Assembly (NCBI GenBank): GCA_019637265.1
Contig: JAHBVY010000002.1
Coordinates: 62,001 to 126,000 of the forward strand
From: Polyangiaceae bacterium
Lineage (GTDB): Bacteria > Myxococcota_A > Polyangia > Polyangiales > Polyangiaceae
DNA length: 64,000 nt
Reading direction: 5' to 3'
Each line of letters begins with the position of its first letter. Position 1 is the stretch's first letter. Under the pieces are notes generated by a model. That model ran no database searches, was not told the origin of the DNA, and saw only the letters and a list, made by a program, of their open reading frames with translations. A program made the translations under genes and the position numbers. Positions 26,681-34,895 of the stretch are shown piece after piece.

Positions 26681-26747
26681 CGTCGCGGCCACGCCGCCAA
26701 CATTGAGTCAGGCGGCACGACCAGACCGCGCGGTCATCCTAGGGGGC

Positions 26748-27065
26748 TCACGCGCTGTCGACGAACGCGCCTTCGCGCGCGTGGCTCAGCGCGTCTTCGA
26801 CGATGTGGGCGACGTGGCGATCGGCGAGGCGATAGATGACGCGGCGGCCCTCGCGCGTCGCGGAGACGAGCCGCGCGTCGCGGAGCACCCTCAGCTGGTG
26901 GCTGGCGGCGCTTTGCTCGAGGCTGGCGCGGGTGGTCAGCTCCCCTGCGCTGAGCGCGCCTTCGCGTGACAGCGCGAGCAGCATCGAGAGCCGCGCGGGG
27001 TGCGCCATCACCGCCAGCAGGGCCACGGTGCTCGCGATGTCGTCGTGACGCGGGGCGCGCTTCAT
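26748..27065 (-). CDS. ArsR/SmtB-family metal-sensing repressor
   Basis: The 105-residue protein is a winged helix typical of ArsR proteins: LSAGELTTRASLEQSAASHQLRVLRDARLV. There is no Cys pair in the alpha-3 helix; instead the last helix (ADRHVAHIVEDALSHAREG) has an Asp-x-His ... His-x2-Glu pattern, the alpha-5 zinc site of SmtB/CzrA-type members. It overlaps the stop of the CDF gene (ATGA), so it is the second gene of an efflux operon and probably represses it when zinc is low. Confidence 0.92.
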   Translation of the reverse strand: MKRAPRHDDIASTVALLAVMAHPARLSMLLALSREGALSAGELTTRASLEQSAASHQLRVLRDARLVSATREGRRVIYRLADRHVAHIVEDALSHAREGAFVDSA

Positions 27066-28123
27066 GTGCTCTGCTCCGACTCGAACAGGGCGCAGTCATT
27101 GCCGCACGGAAGCGGCTCCGTTTGGAGCGTGGTGTGGCGGATCCCGAAGCGGCGATCGAGCATCGCCTCCACCCGCTGGCGGAGCTCCACTGGCTGCGCG
27201 CTCGCGTCGTGCACCAGGTGCGCGGAGAGCACCGGCAAGCGCCCGTCGATGGACCACAGGTGCATCTCATGCACTTCGCTCACCCCCTCCATCGCCTCGA
27301 GCTCACGCAGCACGGCGTCCGCGTCGACGCCGCTCGGCGCGAAGTCGAGCAGCACCCGTGAGGCGTCGCGCAGGAGCCGGACGGTGCCCCACAGGATGAG
27401 CGCGCCGATCACGAGGCTCGCGATCGGATCCGCCAGCGGGAAGCCGAGCCAGATCCCCACGGCGGCGATCATCGCCGCCACGGAGCCGAGGGCGTCCGCC
27501 ACCATGTGCGCCAGCGCGCCGCGGATGTTGAGCCCGTCAGAATCGGCGCGGTAAAGGTGCCAGGCGCTGCCGAGGTTGATGAGCAGCCCCACGCTCCCGA
27601 TGATCATCACCGGCGCCGCGGCGACCTCCACCGGCTCACCGAACATCCGCTCGATTGCCTCCCGGAAAATGGAGAAGCACACGATGGCCAGGGTGATGCC
27701 GTTCGCGAAAGCGCCGAGCACCTCCGCCCGAAGCAGCCCGAAGCTCGCGCGCGGGCTCGGCGCGCGCCGCGCGAGGTAAATCACGCCCAGCGCCAACCCG
27801 AGCGCGGCGACGTCCGTCACCATGTGCGCCGCGTCCGACAGCAGCGCGAGGGAGCCGGTGATGAGCCCCGCCACGAGCTCGATCACCATGAAGCCACCGT
27901 TCAGCGCGAGCGCCCAGATCAGCGCGCGGCGGCCCGCCTCCGTGTTGGGGGGGGCGCCATGGCCGTGACCGCCAAGACCGTGACCGTGACCATGACCGCC
28001 GTGGCCATGGCCTCCATGATCGTGGCCAGCATGCCCATGGCCAACATGACCCTCGGCGGCCGCGACTAGACTGTGCGAATGACGATCCATGCCCTCACCT
28101 CGATCGTCGGCTTGCTTTGACAT
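27062..28123 (-). CDS. CDF-family zinc/cobalt/cadmium efflux transporter
   Basis: From ATG 28123 (MSKQADDRGEGMDRHSHS) the 353-residue protein has a His/Gly-rich cytosolic N-terminus (HGHAGHDHGGHGHGGHGHG) and six hydrophobic helices. Transport-site motifs are SDAAHMVTD (HxxxD, helix 2) and HMVADALGS (HxxxD, helix 5). The cytosolic C-terminal domain ends with a Cys (LPCGNDC). These are marks of the ZitB/CzcD type, which exports Zn in exchange for protons. An upstream ATG (28153) lies within the operator region, so 28123 is preferred. The ArsR-type repressor follows with overlap. Confidence 0.93.
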   Translation of the reverse strand: MSKQADDRGEGMDRHSHSLVAAAEGHVGHGHAGHDHGGHGHGGHGHGHGLGGHGHGAPPNTEAGRRALIWALALNGGFMVIELVAGLITGSLALLSDAAHMVTDVAALGLALGVIYLARRAPSPRASFGLLRAEVLGAFANGITLAIVCFSIFREAIERMFGEPVEVAAAPVMIIGSVGLLINLGSAWHLYRADSDGLNIRGALAHMVADALGSVAAMIAAVGIWLGFPLADPIASLVIGALILWGTVRLLRDASRVLLDFAPSGVDADAVLRELEAMEGVSEVHEMHLWSIDGRLPVLSAHLVHDASAQPVELRQRVEAMLDRRFGIRHTTLQTEPLPCGNDCALFESEQST

Positions 28124-28124
28124 G

Positions 28125-28149
28125 ATGCTGCGTTCATATGACACAGCAT
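28125..28149 (-). promoter_or_regulatory. Candidate ArsR/SmtB operator over the efflux promoter
   Basis: The 25-base element ATGCTG-N3-TCATATGA-N2-CAGCAT has an 8-base perfect inner palindrome and a 6-base outer inverted repeat. A plausible promoter (TTGCTG at -35, 16 bases, TCATAT at -10) overlaps it, which would put the transcript start a few bases from ATG 28123, i.e. nearly leaderless. This is what an autoregulated ArsR operon should look like. Confidence 0.6.
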
Positions 28150-28227
28150 TCATGAATCAGCAAGCCCGCAATAGCGCACGCCTGGCCCCGCTTGCGCCCC
28201 CTCCCCCGCCATGACACGACGCCGTGC

Positions 28228-28563
28228 ATGAGCGACGCGCCGCCCCTCAGCTTGCGGACTTCGGACTACAGCCTCGAGCTCGTCAAGCTGCTGCTCCAAG
28301 TGGTGTGGGCGGATCACGAGGTCTCGGCGGAGGAGGCGAGCCGCCTACGCGACTTCGCGCGTGAGCAGGGCCTGGGTGAGGCGCAGCTCACGGAGCTGGA
28401 CGGCTACCTGCAGGGCTCAGCGCCGCTGCCGCCGCCCAACCTGGGGATGCTGCGAGCGCACCGCGTGGAGGTGATGAAGTCGGTCCGCGCGCTCCTGGTG
28501 CAGCTCGGCGTGGGGGCCGATGAGGACGACATCCTGAGCGAGCTCTCGGCGCTGCTGGGCTGA
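28228..28563 (+). CDS. TerB-like protein
   Basis: The 111-residue protein starts at ATG 28228 (MSDAPPLSLRTSDYSLELVK). The stretch LVKLLLQVVWADHEVSAEEASRLRDFAREQGL is typical of the TerB/tellurite-resistance-type helical domain, which has an acidic metal site at DHEVSAEE. The rest is a short helix pair. No other ter gene is in the window. It is divergent from the CDF operon; the shared intergenic region contains the operator at 28125-28149. Confidence 0.75.
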   Translation: MSDAPPLSLRTSDYSLELVKLLLQVVWADHEVSAEEASRLRDFAREQGLGEAQLTELDGYLQGSAPLPPPNLGMLRAHRVEVMKSVRALLVQLGVGADEDDILSELSALLG

Positions 28564-28651
28564 GCTTCCGCGAGCGGATCATGAGGCCCACGGGCGGTGG
28601 CGCTGCGCGCGGCGCCCCAATGGGTGGCGCCTGAGATTTCCGCGCGGATTT

Positions 28652-29431
28652 TTAACGTGGTGCGAGGTGCTCCTGGGCGAGCGCCTCCACGGTGGGTAGC
28701 GTGAGCCCGTGCGCGCGGGCTTGGGAGAGCACGCGGGCCAGGCGCTCCTCGGCGCTGCGGCCACGGCAACCGTGCTGGGGATCCGCGTGGATGGCCTCGC
28801 GTACGTCAGCCATCAGCGGCTCCAGCTGGAGCGAACGCCCGAGCAGCGCCGACTGGTGCTGCACCAGCTCCCGGGAAAGGGCGCTGACGAGCTCCGGCGC
28901 CCCCTCGAGCAGCTCCCCAGCGCTGCCACCCGTCCGGAGCCCCGCCAGGTTCAGCAGCAAGATGTACAGGTTCTTGACCACCAGCGCGTGGTCGCGCTCC
29001 TGCTCGGCCGCAGCCAGCTGAAACGGCAGCTCGAGCCGCTCGAGCGCCTCCGCCACCAGCGCTGCCCGCGGACCGTGGAGCACGCTCGGGCGAATCGAGT
29101 GCGGCGGGCGATCCCCCTTCTTCTCGAACCACACCACCGCCACCGTCGGTTCACTCAGCTTACCTAACCAGCTGCAGGGCAAGAGCTCGTTCTGCACCAG
29201 CACCGCGGATTGAGTCAGAGAAACTGGCAAACTTTCGAGCGCGCTCGGGAGCGCCGCCTCCCCCACCGCGACCAGCGTGGCTTCGGGGCGAAGGCTCGCG
29301 AGCTCGCTCGGATCACTCGTTCGGAGCAGCGGCACCACCGGACGCCCCCGCTCGAGCCAAGCGCGCGCGAAGAGCGCTCCGAGCTGCCCCATCCCCACCA
29401 CCACCACCGCGCGCGAGCTCGCCCCGAACAT
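28652..29431 (-). CDS. NAD(P)-binding protein, ketopantoate-reductase-like
   Basis: From ATG 29431 the 259-residue protein starts with a Rossmann beta-alpha-beta: AVVVVGMGQLGALFARAWLE (GxGxxG). The middle has VLVQNELLPCSWL and VWFEKKGD segments; the C-terminal half is helical (ELVSALSRELVQHQSALL). The layout suggests a 6-phosphogluconate-dehydrogenase-like/ketopantoate reductase superfamily enzyme, but the PanE hallmarks are weak, so substrate is unknown. Upstream in-frame starts (29467, TTG) are possible but non-homologous. Confidence 0.6.
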   Translation of the reverse strand: MFGASSRAVVVVGMGQLGALFARAWLERGRPVVPLLRTSDPSELASLRPEATLVAVGEAALPSALESLPVSLTQSAVLVQNELLPCSWLGKLSEPTVAVVWFEKKGDRPPHSIRPSVLHGPRAALVAEALERLELPFQLAAAEQERDHALVVKNLYILLLNLAGLRTGGSAGELLEGAPELVSALSRELVQHQSALLGRSLQLEPLMADVREAIHADPQHGCRGRSAEERLARVLSQARAHGLTLPTVEALAQEHLAPR

Positions 29432-29641
29432 CTGCGCAGAAGTCACACGAACATCGCCCTGCACCAACGCTTTTCATCATGCGAACAGCGCGTGAAAAGC
29501 GCGCCAGGCACGCGCACGCTGCAAAGCACTGCACGCCTCACCCTGAGGCGACCGCGATGCTCCCGCGCGTCACGCGGCGAACGCGTGGGTGCCCGCGCGT
29601 GAAGCTGGCCCCGAGCCAAGAGTCGCTTTAGACCTCCGGGC

Positions 29642-30370
29642 ATGACTCGATTCAGCGCCCCCCTCATCTTGGGCCTCGCCCTGGTCGCCTTCGCCTGCAA
29701 CGAGAACAAGCCGGGCCCCACGCCCGCGACCGCCGAGACCACGAAGGCGAACGCCAACACCGCGGAGGCCCCCAAGGAGCCCGGCGCCGCGGAGCCGAAG
29801 CCCGAAGCCGAGGCGAAGCCCAAGGGCATCGCCGTGGGTCAGCCCGCCCCCGACTTCGAGCTCAAGGACATGAAGGGCGAGTCCGTCAAGCTCTCGTCCT
29901 ATAAGGGCAAGGTGGTGGTGCTCGAGTGGTTCAACCCCGGCTGCCCCTACGTGAAGGCGTCTCACACCAAGGGCTCGCTCGTGGGTGCGGCCAAGAAGCA
30001 CACCGAGGGTGGCGGCGTGTGGCTCACCATCAACTCGGCCGCCGAGGGCAAGCAAGGCGCCAGCATGGATGAGAACAAGCAGGCGGCCGAACAATACGGC
30101 TTCAGCCACCCGCTGCTCTTCGACGCCGAGGGCACCGTGGGCAAGCAGTACGGCGCCACGCACACGCCGCACATGTTCGTCATCAACGAGGAGGGCACCG
30201 TCGTCTACGCGGGCGCCATCGACAATTCACCTGACGGTGCGGGTGAGTCGCCCAAGGGCGGCACGCTGGTGAACCACGTGGCCGAGGCGTTGAAAGACAT
30301 CGCCGAGAAGAAGCCCGTGCGCACCCCAGAGACCGAGGCCTACGGCTGCTCGGTCAAGTACAAGAGCTGA
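29642..30370 (+). CDS. Redoxin (AhpC/TSA-like) lipoprotein
   Basis: The 242-residue protein has a lipoprotein signal ending VAFAC (Cys19) and a Lys/Pro/Glu/Ala linker (residues 20-65). The thioredoxin-fold domain starts IAVGQPAPDFELKDMKGE and has NPGCPYVKASH, with a single active-site Cys and Lys close by, and cis-Pro segment THTPHMFVINEEG. A second Cys sits near the C-terminus (YGCSVKYKS), matching periplasmic redoxins that use NPGCP ... GCSVK. It probably acts in the periplasm on thiols or peroxide; the mechanism is inference. Confidence 0.88.
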   Translation: MTRFSAPLILGLALVAFACNENKPGPTPATAETTKANANTAEAPKEPGAAEPKPEAEAKPKGIAVGQPAPDFELKDMKGESVKLSSYKGKVVVLEWFNPGCPYVKASHTKGSLVGAAKKHTEGGGVWLTINSAAEGKQGASMDENKQAAEQYGFSHPLLFDAEGTVGKQYGATHTPHMFVINEEGTVVYAGAIDNSPDGAGESPKGGTLVNHVAEALKDIAEKKPVRTPETEAYGCSVKYKS

Positions 30371-30378
30371 GCGTTCGG

Positions 30379-30401
30379 GATCGGGGGGTTTGGCAGTGCG
30401 C
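30379..30401 (+). repeat. Dispersed G-rich motif
   Basis: GATCGGGGGGTTTGGCAGTG starts nine bases after the redoxin stop codon, between convergent genes. Confidence 0.65.
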
Positions 30402-30435
30402 TGTAGAGCGGGCGGGTTTGAAACCCGCCCTACAG
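30401..30435. terminator. Long palindrome between convergent genes
   Basis: CTGTAG...GGGCGGGTTT-G-AAACCCGCCC-TACAG forms a near-perfect stem of about 15 bp. It lies between the redoxin stop (30370) and the metallophosphoesterase stop (30442). There is no T-tract. It is shared with 60683-60703, so a dispersed palindrome with 3'-end function is likely. Confidence 0.6.
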
Positions 30436-30441
30436 CCGAGG

Positions 30442-31377
30442 CTAGTCTTCAGCCAACGTCAGGAGCGACGCGCGGCGTGCGAGGCGATCGCGGCGACGGC
30501 GCTTGCGCGCCACCGCCTCCTCGCGCTGCTGCTCTTTGCGATCGGAGGGGCGGCGCCCCGGGTGGGGCGCCTGCTCCAGACCTTGCTCGGCGCTGGTGCC
30601 CAGCTCGAACAAAGCGACCTCGGGCCGCGCGCGCTCCCCTACACGGAGCCCAAACACCGACGCGCCGATCCCCGCGCTGACGTACACCGCGCCCTCCGCT
30701 CGCTCACCGTGTCGACAGCCATACAGACCATGCACGTAGCGGTGGCCCGCCAGCTTCCCCAACATGAAGCGATGGAGCCCACCCACGGTGATCTGCCCTG
30801 AGTGCGTGTGCCCCGAGAGCACCAGCGACACCCCCGCGCCCCACAGCCGGTCCGCCTCCTCCGCGATGTGGCTGAGCCCCAAGCTCGGCAGCGAAGGATC
30901 CATCGTGGCGAGCGCGCGACCCGTGTCCGCGTGCCCAGTGTAGGCGTCATCCAGCCCCACCAGCTGCAGCGACTGACCGCGCAGCGAGTAAACGGTGGCC
31001 TCGTTCATGAGCACCTGGACGCCCGCGCGCTCCAGCGCGCAGCGCACCTGGCGCGCGCCCGCCCAGTGATCGTGGTTGCCCAGCACCGCCACCTTGGGTC
31101 CACGGATCGCGCCGATGACCTCCGTCAGGAGGCCGAGGTAATCCAGGCTGTGAGCGACGTAATCCCCCGTGAGCACCGTGAGATCGGGCTGCGCCTCGTT
31201 GGTGAGCTCCGCGGCGGCCCACTGCAGCTCATCGCTGGTCACGCGCCCGAAGTGCTGATCCGTGAGGTGCGCCACCGTGAGCGGCGCGTCGAGCTGCGCC
31301 TGGAGGGGCCGGGTGCCAGCGAAGCGCCGGACGGCGATGCGCTGCTTCGGGTCGCTCTTCGGTAACGTGAAAGCCAT
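30442..31377 (-). CDS. Calcineurin-like metallophosphoesterase
   Basis: The 311-residue protein contains the full set of metallophosphoesterase motifs: HLTDQHFG (D...H), LTGDYV (GD), GNHDHW and, near the C-terminus, SGHTHSGQ. The layout is the YkuE/YaeI type, which hydrolyses phosphodiesters or UDP-sugar lipids at the membrane, though no N-terminal signal is visible here. A basic, possibly disordered C-terminal tail follows (residues 265-311, RRPSDRKEQQREEAVARKRR). Cell location and substrate remain open. Confidence 0.9.
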   Translation of the reverse strand: MAFTLPKSDPKQRIAVRRFAGTRPLQAQLDAPLTVAHLTDQHFGRVTSDELQWAAAELTNEAQPDLTVLTGDYVAHSLDYLGLLTEVIGAIRGPKVAVLGNHDHWAGARQVRCALERAGVQVLMNEATVYSLRGQSLQLVGLDDAYTGHADTGRALATMDPSLPSLGLSHIAEEADRLWGAGVSLVLSGHTHSGQITVGGLHRFMLGKLAGHRYVHGLYGCRHGERAEGAVYVSAGIGASVFGLRVGERARPEVALFELGTSAEQGLEQAPHPGRRPSDRKEQQREEAVARKRRRRDRLARRASLLTLAED

Positions 31378-31485
31378 CCGCAGGGGCTCAGCGTAAGGCG
31401 GTGCTCCGAGCCGTCAACCAGCGCCACCGGCCGCTAGCCACCACTTTTGTTCGCCAAGACCCACTTGACGACTACGCTCCGCGCC

Positions 31486-33918
31486 ATGTCGAAGGTGCCC
31501 CCATCGGACCCCACCCCAGAGAGCGAGCGCGAAGAGGCCTCGGACACCGAGGCCGCGAGCGAGCCCGCGACCGATGGCGGCGAAGCCTCCACGAGTGACT
31601 CGTCGGAAAACGACGCATCGGGGGACGACGAGGGCGACGGCGCGAAACCCCCAACCCCAACCCAGGCTAGCGACGAAGAGGACGCTGACGAACCGTCCAA
31701 GCCTGCCGCGAAAGCCGAGGCCGAAACCGAGTCGAAGTCAGATGATGATGATGACGACGACGACGAGGAGGAGGACGAACCATCCAGCGCCAAGGCCAAG
31801 GCGAAAGCCAAACCCGACGCGAAGGCGAAGGCCAAGTCCGAGTCAGACGATGACGACGATGACGATGAGGACGACGAACCGGCCAGCGCCAAACCCGACG
31901 CGAGGACCAAGTCCGAGTCAGACGATGACGACGAGGAGGACGAACCGGCCAGCGCCAAACCCGATGCCAAGTCCAAGACCAAGTCGAAGTCAGATGACGA
32001 TGACGACGATGACGACGACGAACCATCCAGCGCCAAGGCCAAGCCCGGCACCAAGGCGAAGCCCAGCGCCCAAGCCAAAGCTCAGCCGGCGCCTGCCGCC
32101 GAGCCCGCTCCGCGGCGCACTTGGCTCTACGCCCTAGTCGGCGTGGCCGTCTTGGGCGGCGGCGCGCTCTTGTGGCGCCAGCACGAGCAGACGAAGGCGG
32201 CCGAGCGCGAAGCGAACCTGATCGATAACTGCAAGCAGCGCTCGAACAAGGCGGCTTGTGACGAGCTGTGTCGGCGAGAGCCTCCGAACGATGAGGCGTG
32301 CTTGCTCCACGCCAAGGCGCTCGACGAGGCCGATCAAGATGCGCCCCGCGTGCGGGAGATCTTCAATGACCTTTGTGAGCGTGGGAGCTTGGAGGGGTGC
32401 GCGCGGATCGCCCGGGTGCTGCTGAATGACAAAGGGGAGGCGCGCGACGAGGTGCGCGCCGCGGAGCTGTTCGACAAGAGCTGCAAAGGTGGGAACGCGC
32501 TCGGCTGCGCGGGGCGGGCGCACATGCTCATCTTGGGGCTCGGGGGGCTCACCAAAGATGAAGAGGCGGGCTACAAGCTGGCGGAGCAGAGCTGCGGCGA
32601 CGAAGAGCCGCGCGGCTGCACCTTGCTCGCCACGGCGCTCTTGAACGGCGTGGGTACGGAGCGTAATCCTCCCAAGGCCTACGAGCTGTTCGACAAGGCC
32701 TGTGGTCAGGACATGGATCGAGCCTGCCTCGGCAAGGGGGTGATGCTGTTCGAGGGCTTCGCGGAGCAGAAGCCCGACCCCGAAGCGGCAGTGAAGCTGT
32801 TCAAACAAGCTTGCTCGGGTAAAGACGCCAAAGAGGGCTGCGTTCAACTGGCGCTGGCTTACCTCTCGGGGCGCGGCGTGGAGCGCAACCCGGCGGAGGG
32901 CGTGCGTCATTTGCAAGCGGCGTGCGACGAAGCCGCGCCAGCGGGCTGCGCCGAGCTGGGTCAGCTGTACATGACCGGCACGGGCATCGAGGCCGACGTG
33001 AAGAAGGCAGGTGAGCTGTTTCAACGCGCCTGCGATCACAAGCACATCGCCGCTTGCCTCGCGGTGGGCAAGGCCAAGCTGGTCGGCGCCATGGGCTTCG
33101 ATCGTGAGAAGGACGGCCCCGCCGGCGCCAAGCTGATCTCGGACAGCTGCGACGGCGGCGACACCGGAGCCTGCGTGGAGCTCGCGACGCTCGAGCTTCA
33201 GGGCGTGGGGAGCGTCAAGCAGGACGGCGCCAAGGCGAAGGAGCGCGTCACCAAGGCCTGCGAGAAGAACCACGCCCGCGCGTGCACCGTGCTCGGCGGC
33301 ATCATCGCGCAAGGGCTGGATGGTACGAAGCCCGACCCAAGCTCGTCCGCCAGCTTCTTCAAGAAGGCCTGCGACCACAAAGACGGTGACGGCTGCGCCT
33401 TCTATGGCGCGCAGCTCGCCGACGGCCGGGGGATCCCGCAGAAGCGCGACAAGGGGCTCGAGATGATCCAGAAGGCGTGCCGGAGCCTCGGGAGCATCCA
33501 GGGGTGCACCATGTACGCGCAGGCGCTGATGCTCGGCGGGGGCGGCGCCGAGCACGAGAAGGAGGGCCTGGAGATGGCCGAGCAGCTGTGCGTGCAAGGG
33601 GAGCTGCGCTCATGCATCCTCGCCGCCAGCGGTCACTTCGATGGGCGCGGCGCCAAGCGCGACCAAGTGCGCGGCACCATGTTCGTGCTCGCGGCCTGTG
33701 AGGGTGGCCTGCCTCCCGCCTGCGAGATGAAGAAGCGTATCCCCGCGGATATGGTCCGTAAGGCGGAGCGCCAGATCAAGAAGAACAGCGACGAGGCGCT
33801 CGCGAAGCTGAAGGAGGCGCAGGCGAAGGGCGCCATCGTCCCCGGCCTGAGCGGCCTGCCTGGTATGCCCGGAGCACCCGCGGCGCCCAGCGCAGCACCT
33901 GAAGCGCCCGCAGACTAG
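31486..33918 (+). CDS. Sel1-repeat protein with acidic/Lys-Ala repeat N-terminus and TM
   Basis: From ATG 31486 (MSKVPPSDP) the 810-residue protein begins with about 195 disordered residues that include four near-identical acidic units (SDDDDDD...EDEPSSAKAK). A single TM helix follows (WLYALVGVAVLGGGALLWR), then a C-terminal domain of about 11-12 Sel1-like helical repeats with a conserved Cys pair in most, for example KSCKGGNALGCAGRAHMLI and KACDHKDGDGCAFYGAQLADGRG. These repeats are likely protein-protein interaction modules outside the membrane. The 3' end overlaps the next gene's end by four bases (CTAG). Confidence 0.85.
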   Translation: MSKVPPSDPTPESEREEASDTEAASEPATDGGEASTSDSSENDASGDDEGDGAKPPTPTQASDEEDADEPSKPAAKAEAETESKSDDDDDDDDEEEDEPSSAKAKAKAKPDAKAKAKSESDDDDDDDEDDEPASAKPDARTKSESDDDDEEDEPASAKPDAKSKTKSKSDDDDDDDDDEPSSAKAKPGTKAKPSAQAKAQPAPAAEPAPRRTWLYALVGVAVLGGGALLWRQHEQTKAAEREANLIDNCKQRSNKAACDELCRREPPNDEACLLHAKALDEADQDAPRVREIFNDLCERGSLEGCARIARVLLNDKGEARDEVRAAELFDKSCKGGNALGCAGRAHMLILGLGGLTKDEEAGYKLAEQSCGDEEPRGCTLLATALLNGVGTERNPPKAYELFDKACGQDMDRACLGKGVMLFEGFAEQKPDPEAAVKLFKQACSGKDAKEGCVQLALAYLSGRGVERNPAEGVRHLQAACDEAAPAGCAELGQLYMTGTGIEADVKKAGELFQRACDHKHIAACLAVGKAKLVGAMGFDREKDGPAGAKLISDSCDGGDTGACVELATLELQGVGSVKQDGAKAKERVTKACEKNHARACTVLGGIIAQGLDGTKPDPSSSASFFKKACDHKDGDGCAFYGAQLADGRGIPQKRDKGLEMIQKACRSLGSIQGCTMYAQALMLGGGGAEHEKEGLEMAEQLCVQGELRSCILAASGHFDGRGAKRDQVRGTMFVLAACEGGLPPACEMKKRIPADMVRKAERQIKKNSDEALAKLKEAQAKGAIVPGLSGLPGMPGAPAAPSAAPEAPAD
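31739..32060 (+). repeat. Tandem acidic/Lys-Ala coding repeat
   Basis: Four units of roughly 60-80 bases each start TCAGA(C/T)GATGA, run through an Asp tract and end in GAACC(A/G)(T/G)CCAGCGCCAA. They code for SDDDD...DEPxSAKxK. The unit number probably varies between strains. Confidence 0.75.
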
Positions 33919-34895
33919 TGCAGGACGCTGTCCATTGGCTCCAGCGCCCACAGGGGCAGCTTGGGCCTGCCCCGCGCCGTCGCCCAGCCCGCGGCTGGCC
34001 GCTCGGCGCGGTAGTCAGCTAGGTAGTCGCAATAAGCCAACCAGAACAGCACCGCGCCGCTCACCATCATGCGGCGATGGAGCCCCAAGGCGGCGCTGCG
34101 ACCCCAGTCAGCACCCCTGCCTTCTCTGAGCGCGCGCCCCCAGCGCGCCAAGAAGTGATCGGTCAGCAACAAGAGCGGCAGCGCCAGCAGGCACAGCCGT
34201 GGGTACAGCCCCACCACCATCCCCAGGGTGATCCCGACCCACGAGACCGCCATCAGCGCCCGGCCCGCCTTCAGCGCGCCGAGCGGCCCGTGGGTCACCA
34301 CCCGAGTGCGGTAGCCGCGCGCGGCGTCCTCGCGCTCTTGAAACACCTGCGCGATGAAGTACGCCCCCAAGATCCAAGACGCCACCAGCGCGCCGCTCAG
34401 CCCCGCGCGCCACGTGAGCGGCAGCCCCGTCACCAAAGCCCCAGCGAGCGGCGTGAGCAAGCCGTAGCCGACGAGGTTCACCAGCGGGCCGCCCACCGAG
34501 TGCGCCTTCCAACGCGCCTTGGGGTGCGAATAGAGCACGGCGAGCAGCGCCGAGAACAGGGCGCACACCGCGGCGCCCCAGGTGGTGCACGCCGTGATGG
34601 CGACGCCCAAGGCGAGCGCGCCGTAGCCGAAGCGCTCCACCCCGCGCGGCACTCGGGTGGCGTCCCGCTGAAACAGCACCTCCCCCTGATCGCGATCGAG
34701 CCCGGCGTTGAGCCACAAGCTCCCGGTGCTGAGGCACCACCAACCCACGACGAGCAGGCCCAAGTCCCACTCACCCCGCGGCCCGACACCCCAATCCCAC
34801 AGCATGAAGCCGTAGCCGATGAGCACGACCCAGATCAGCCAGAACGTGCCCTCCGGCCGCGAGAGTCGCCACAGGTCACGCGCGAGCCGTATCAA
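33915..34895 (-). CDS. UbiA-superfamily prenyltransferase
   Basis: The 326-residue protein has about eight hydrophobic helices. The first prenyl-diphosphate motif is LNAGLDRDQGE, close to NDxxDxxxD, and the second Asp-rich site is FQEREDAARGYRT. UbiA-type enzymes attach prenyl chains to aromatic or glycan acceptors in the membrane. The acceptor cannot be assigned. The start overlaps the stop of the upstream hydrolase/synthetase fusion gene (ATGA), so the two are an operon and could act in one lipid-linked pathway. Its stop shares CTAG with the stop of the convergent Sel1 gene. Confidence 0.85.
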   Translation of the reverse strand: MIRLARDLWRLSRPEGTFWLIWVVLIGYGFMLWDWGVGPRGEWDLGLLVVGWWCLSTGSLWLNAGLDRDQGEVLFQRDATRVPRGVERFGYGALALGVAITACTTWGAAVCALFSALLAVLYSHPKARWKAHSVGGPLVNLVGYGLLTPLAGALVTGLPLTWRAGLSGALVASWILGAYFIAQVFQEREDAARGYRTRVVTHGPLGALKAGRALMAVSWVGITLGMVVGLYPRLCLLALPLLLLTDHFLARWGRALREGRGADWGRSAALGLHRRMMVSGAVLFWLAYCDYLADYRAERPAAGWATARGRPKLPLWALEPMDSVLH

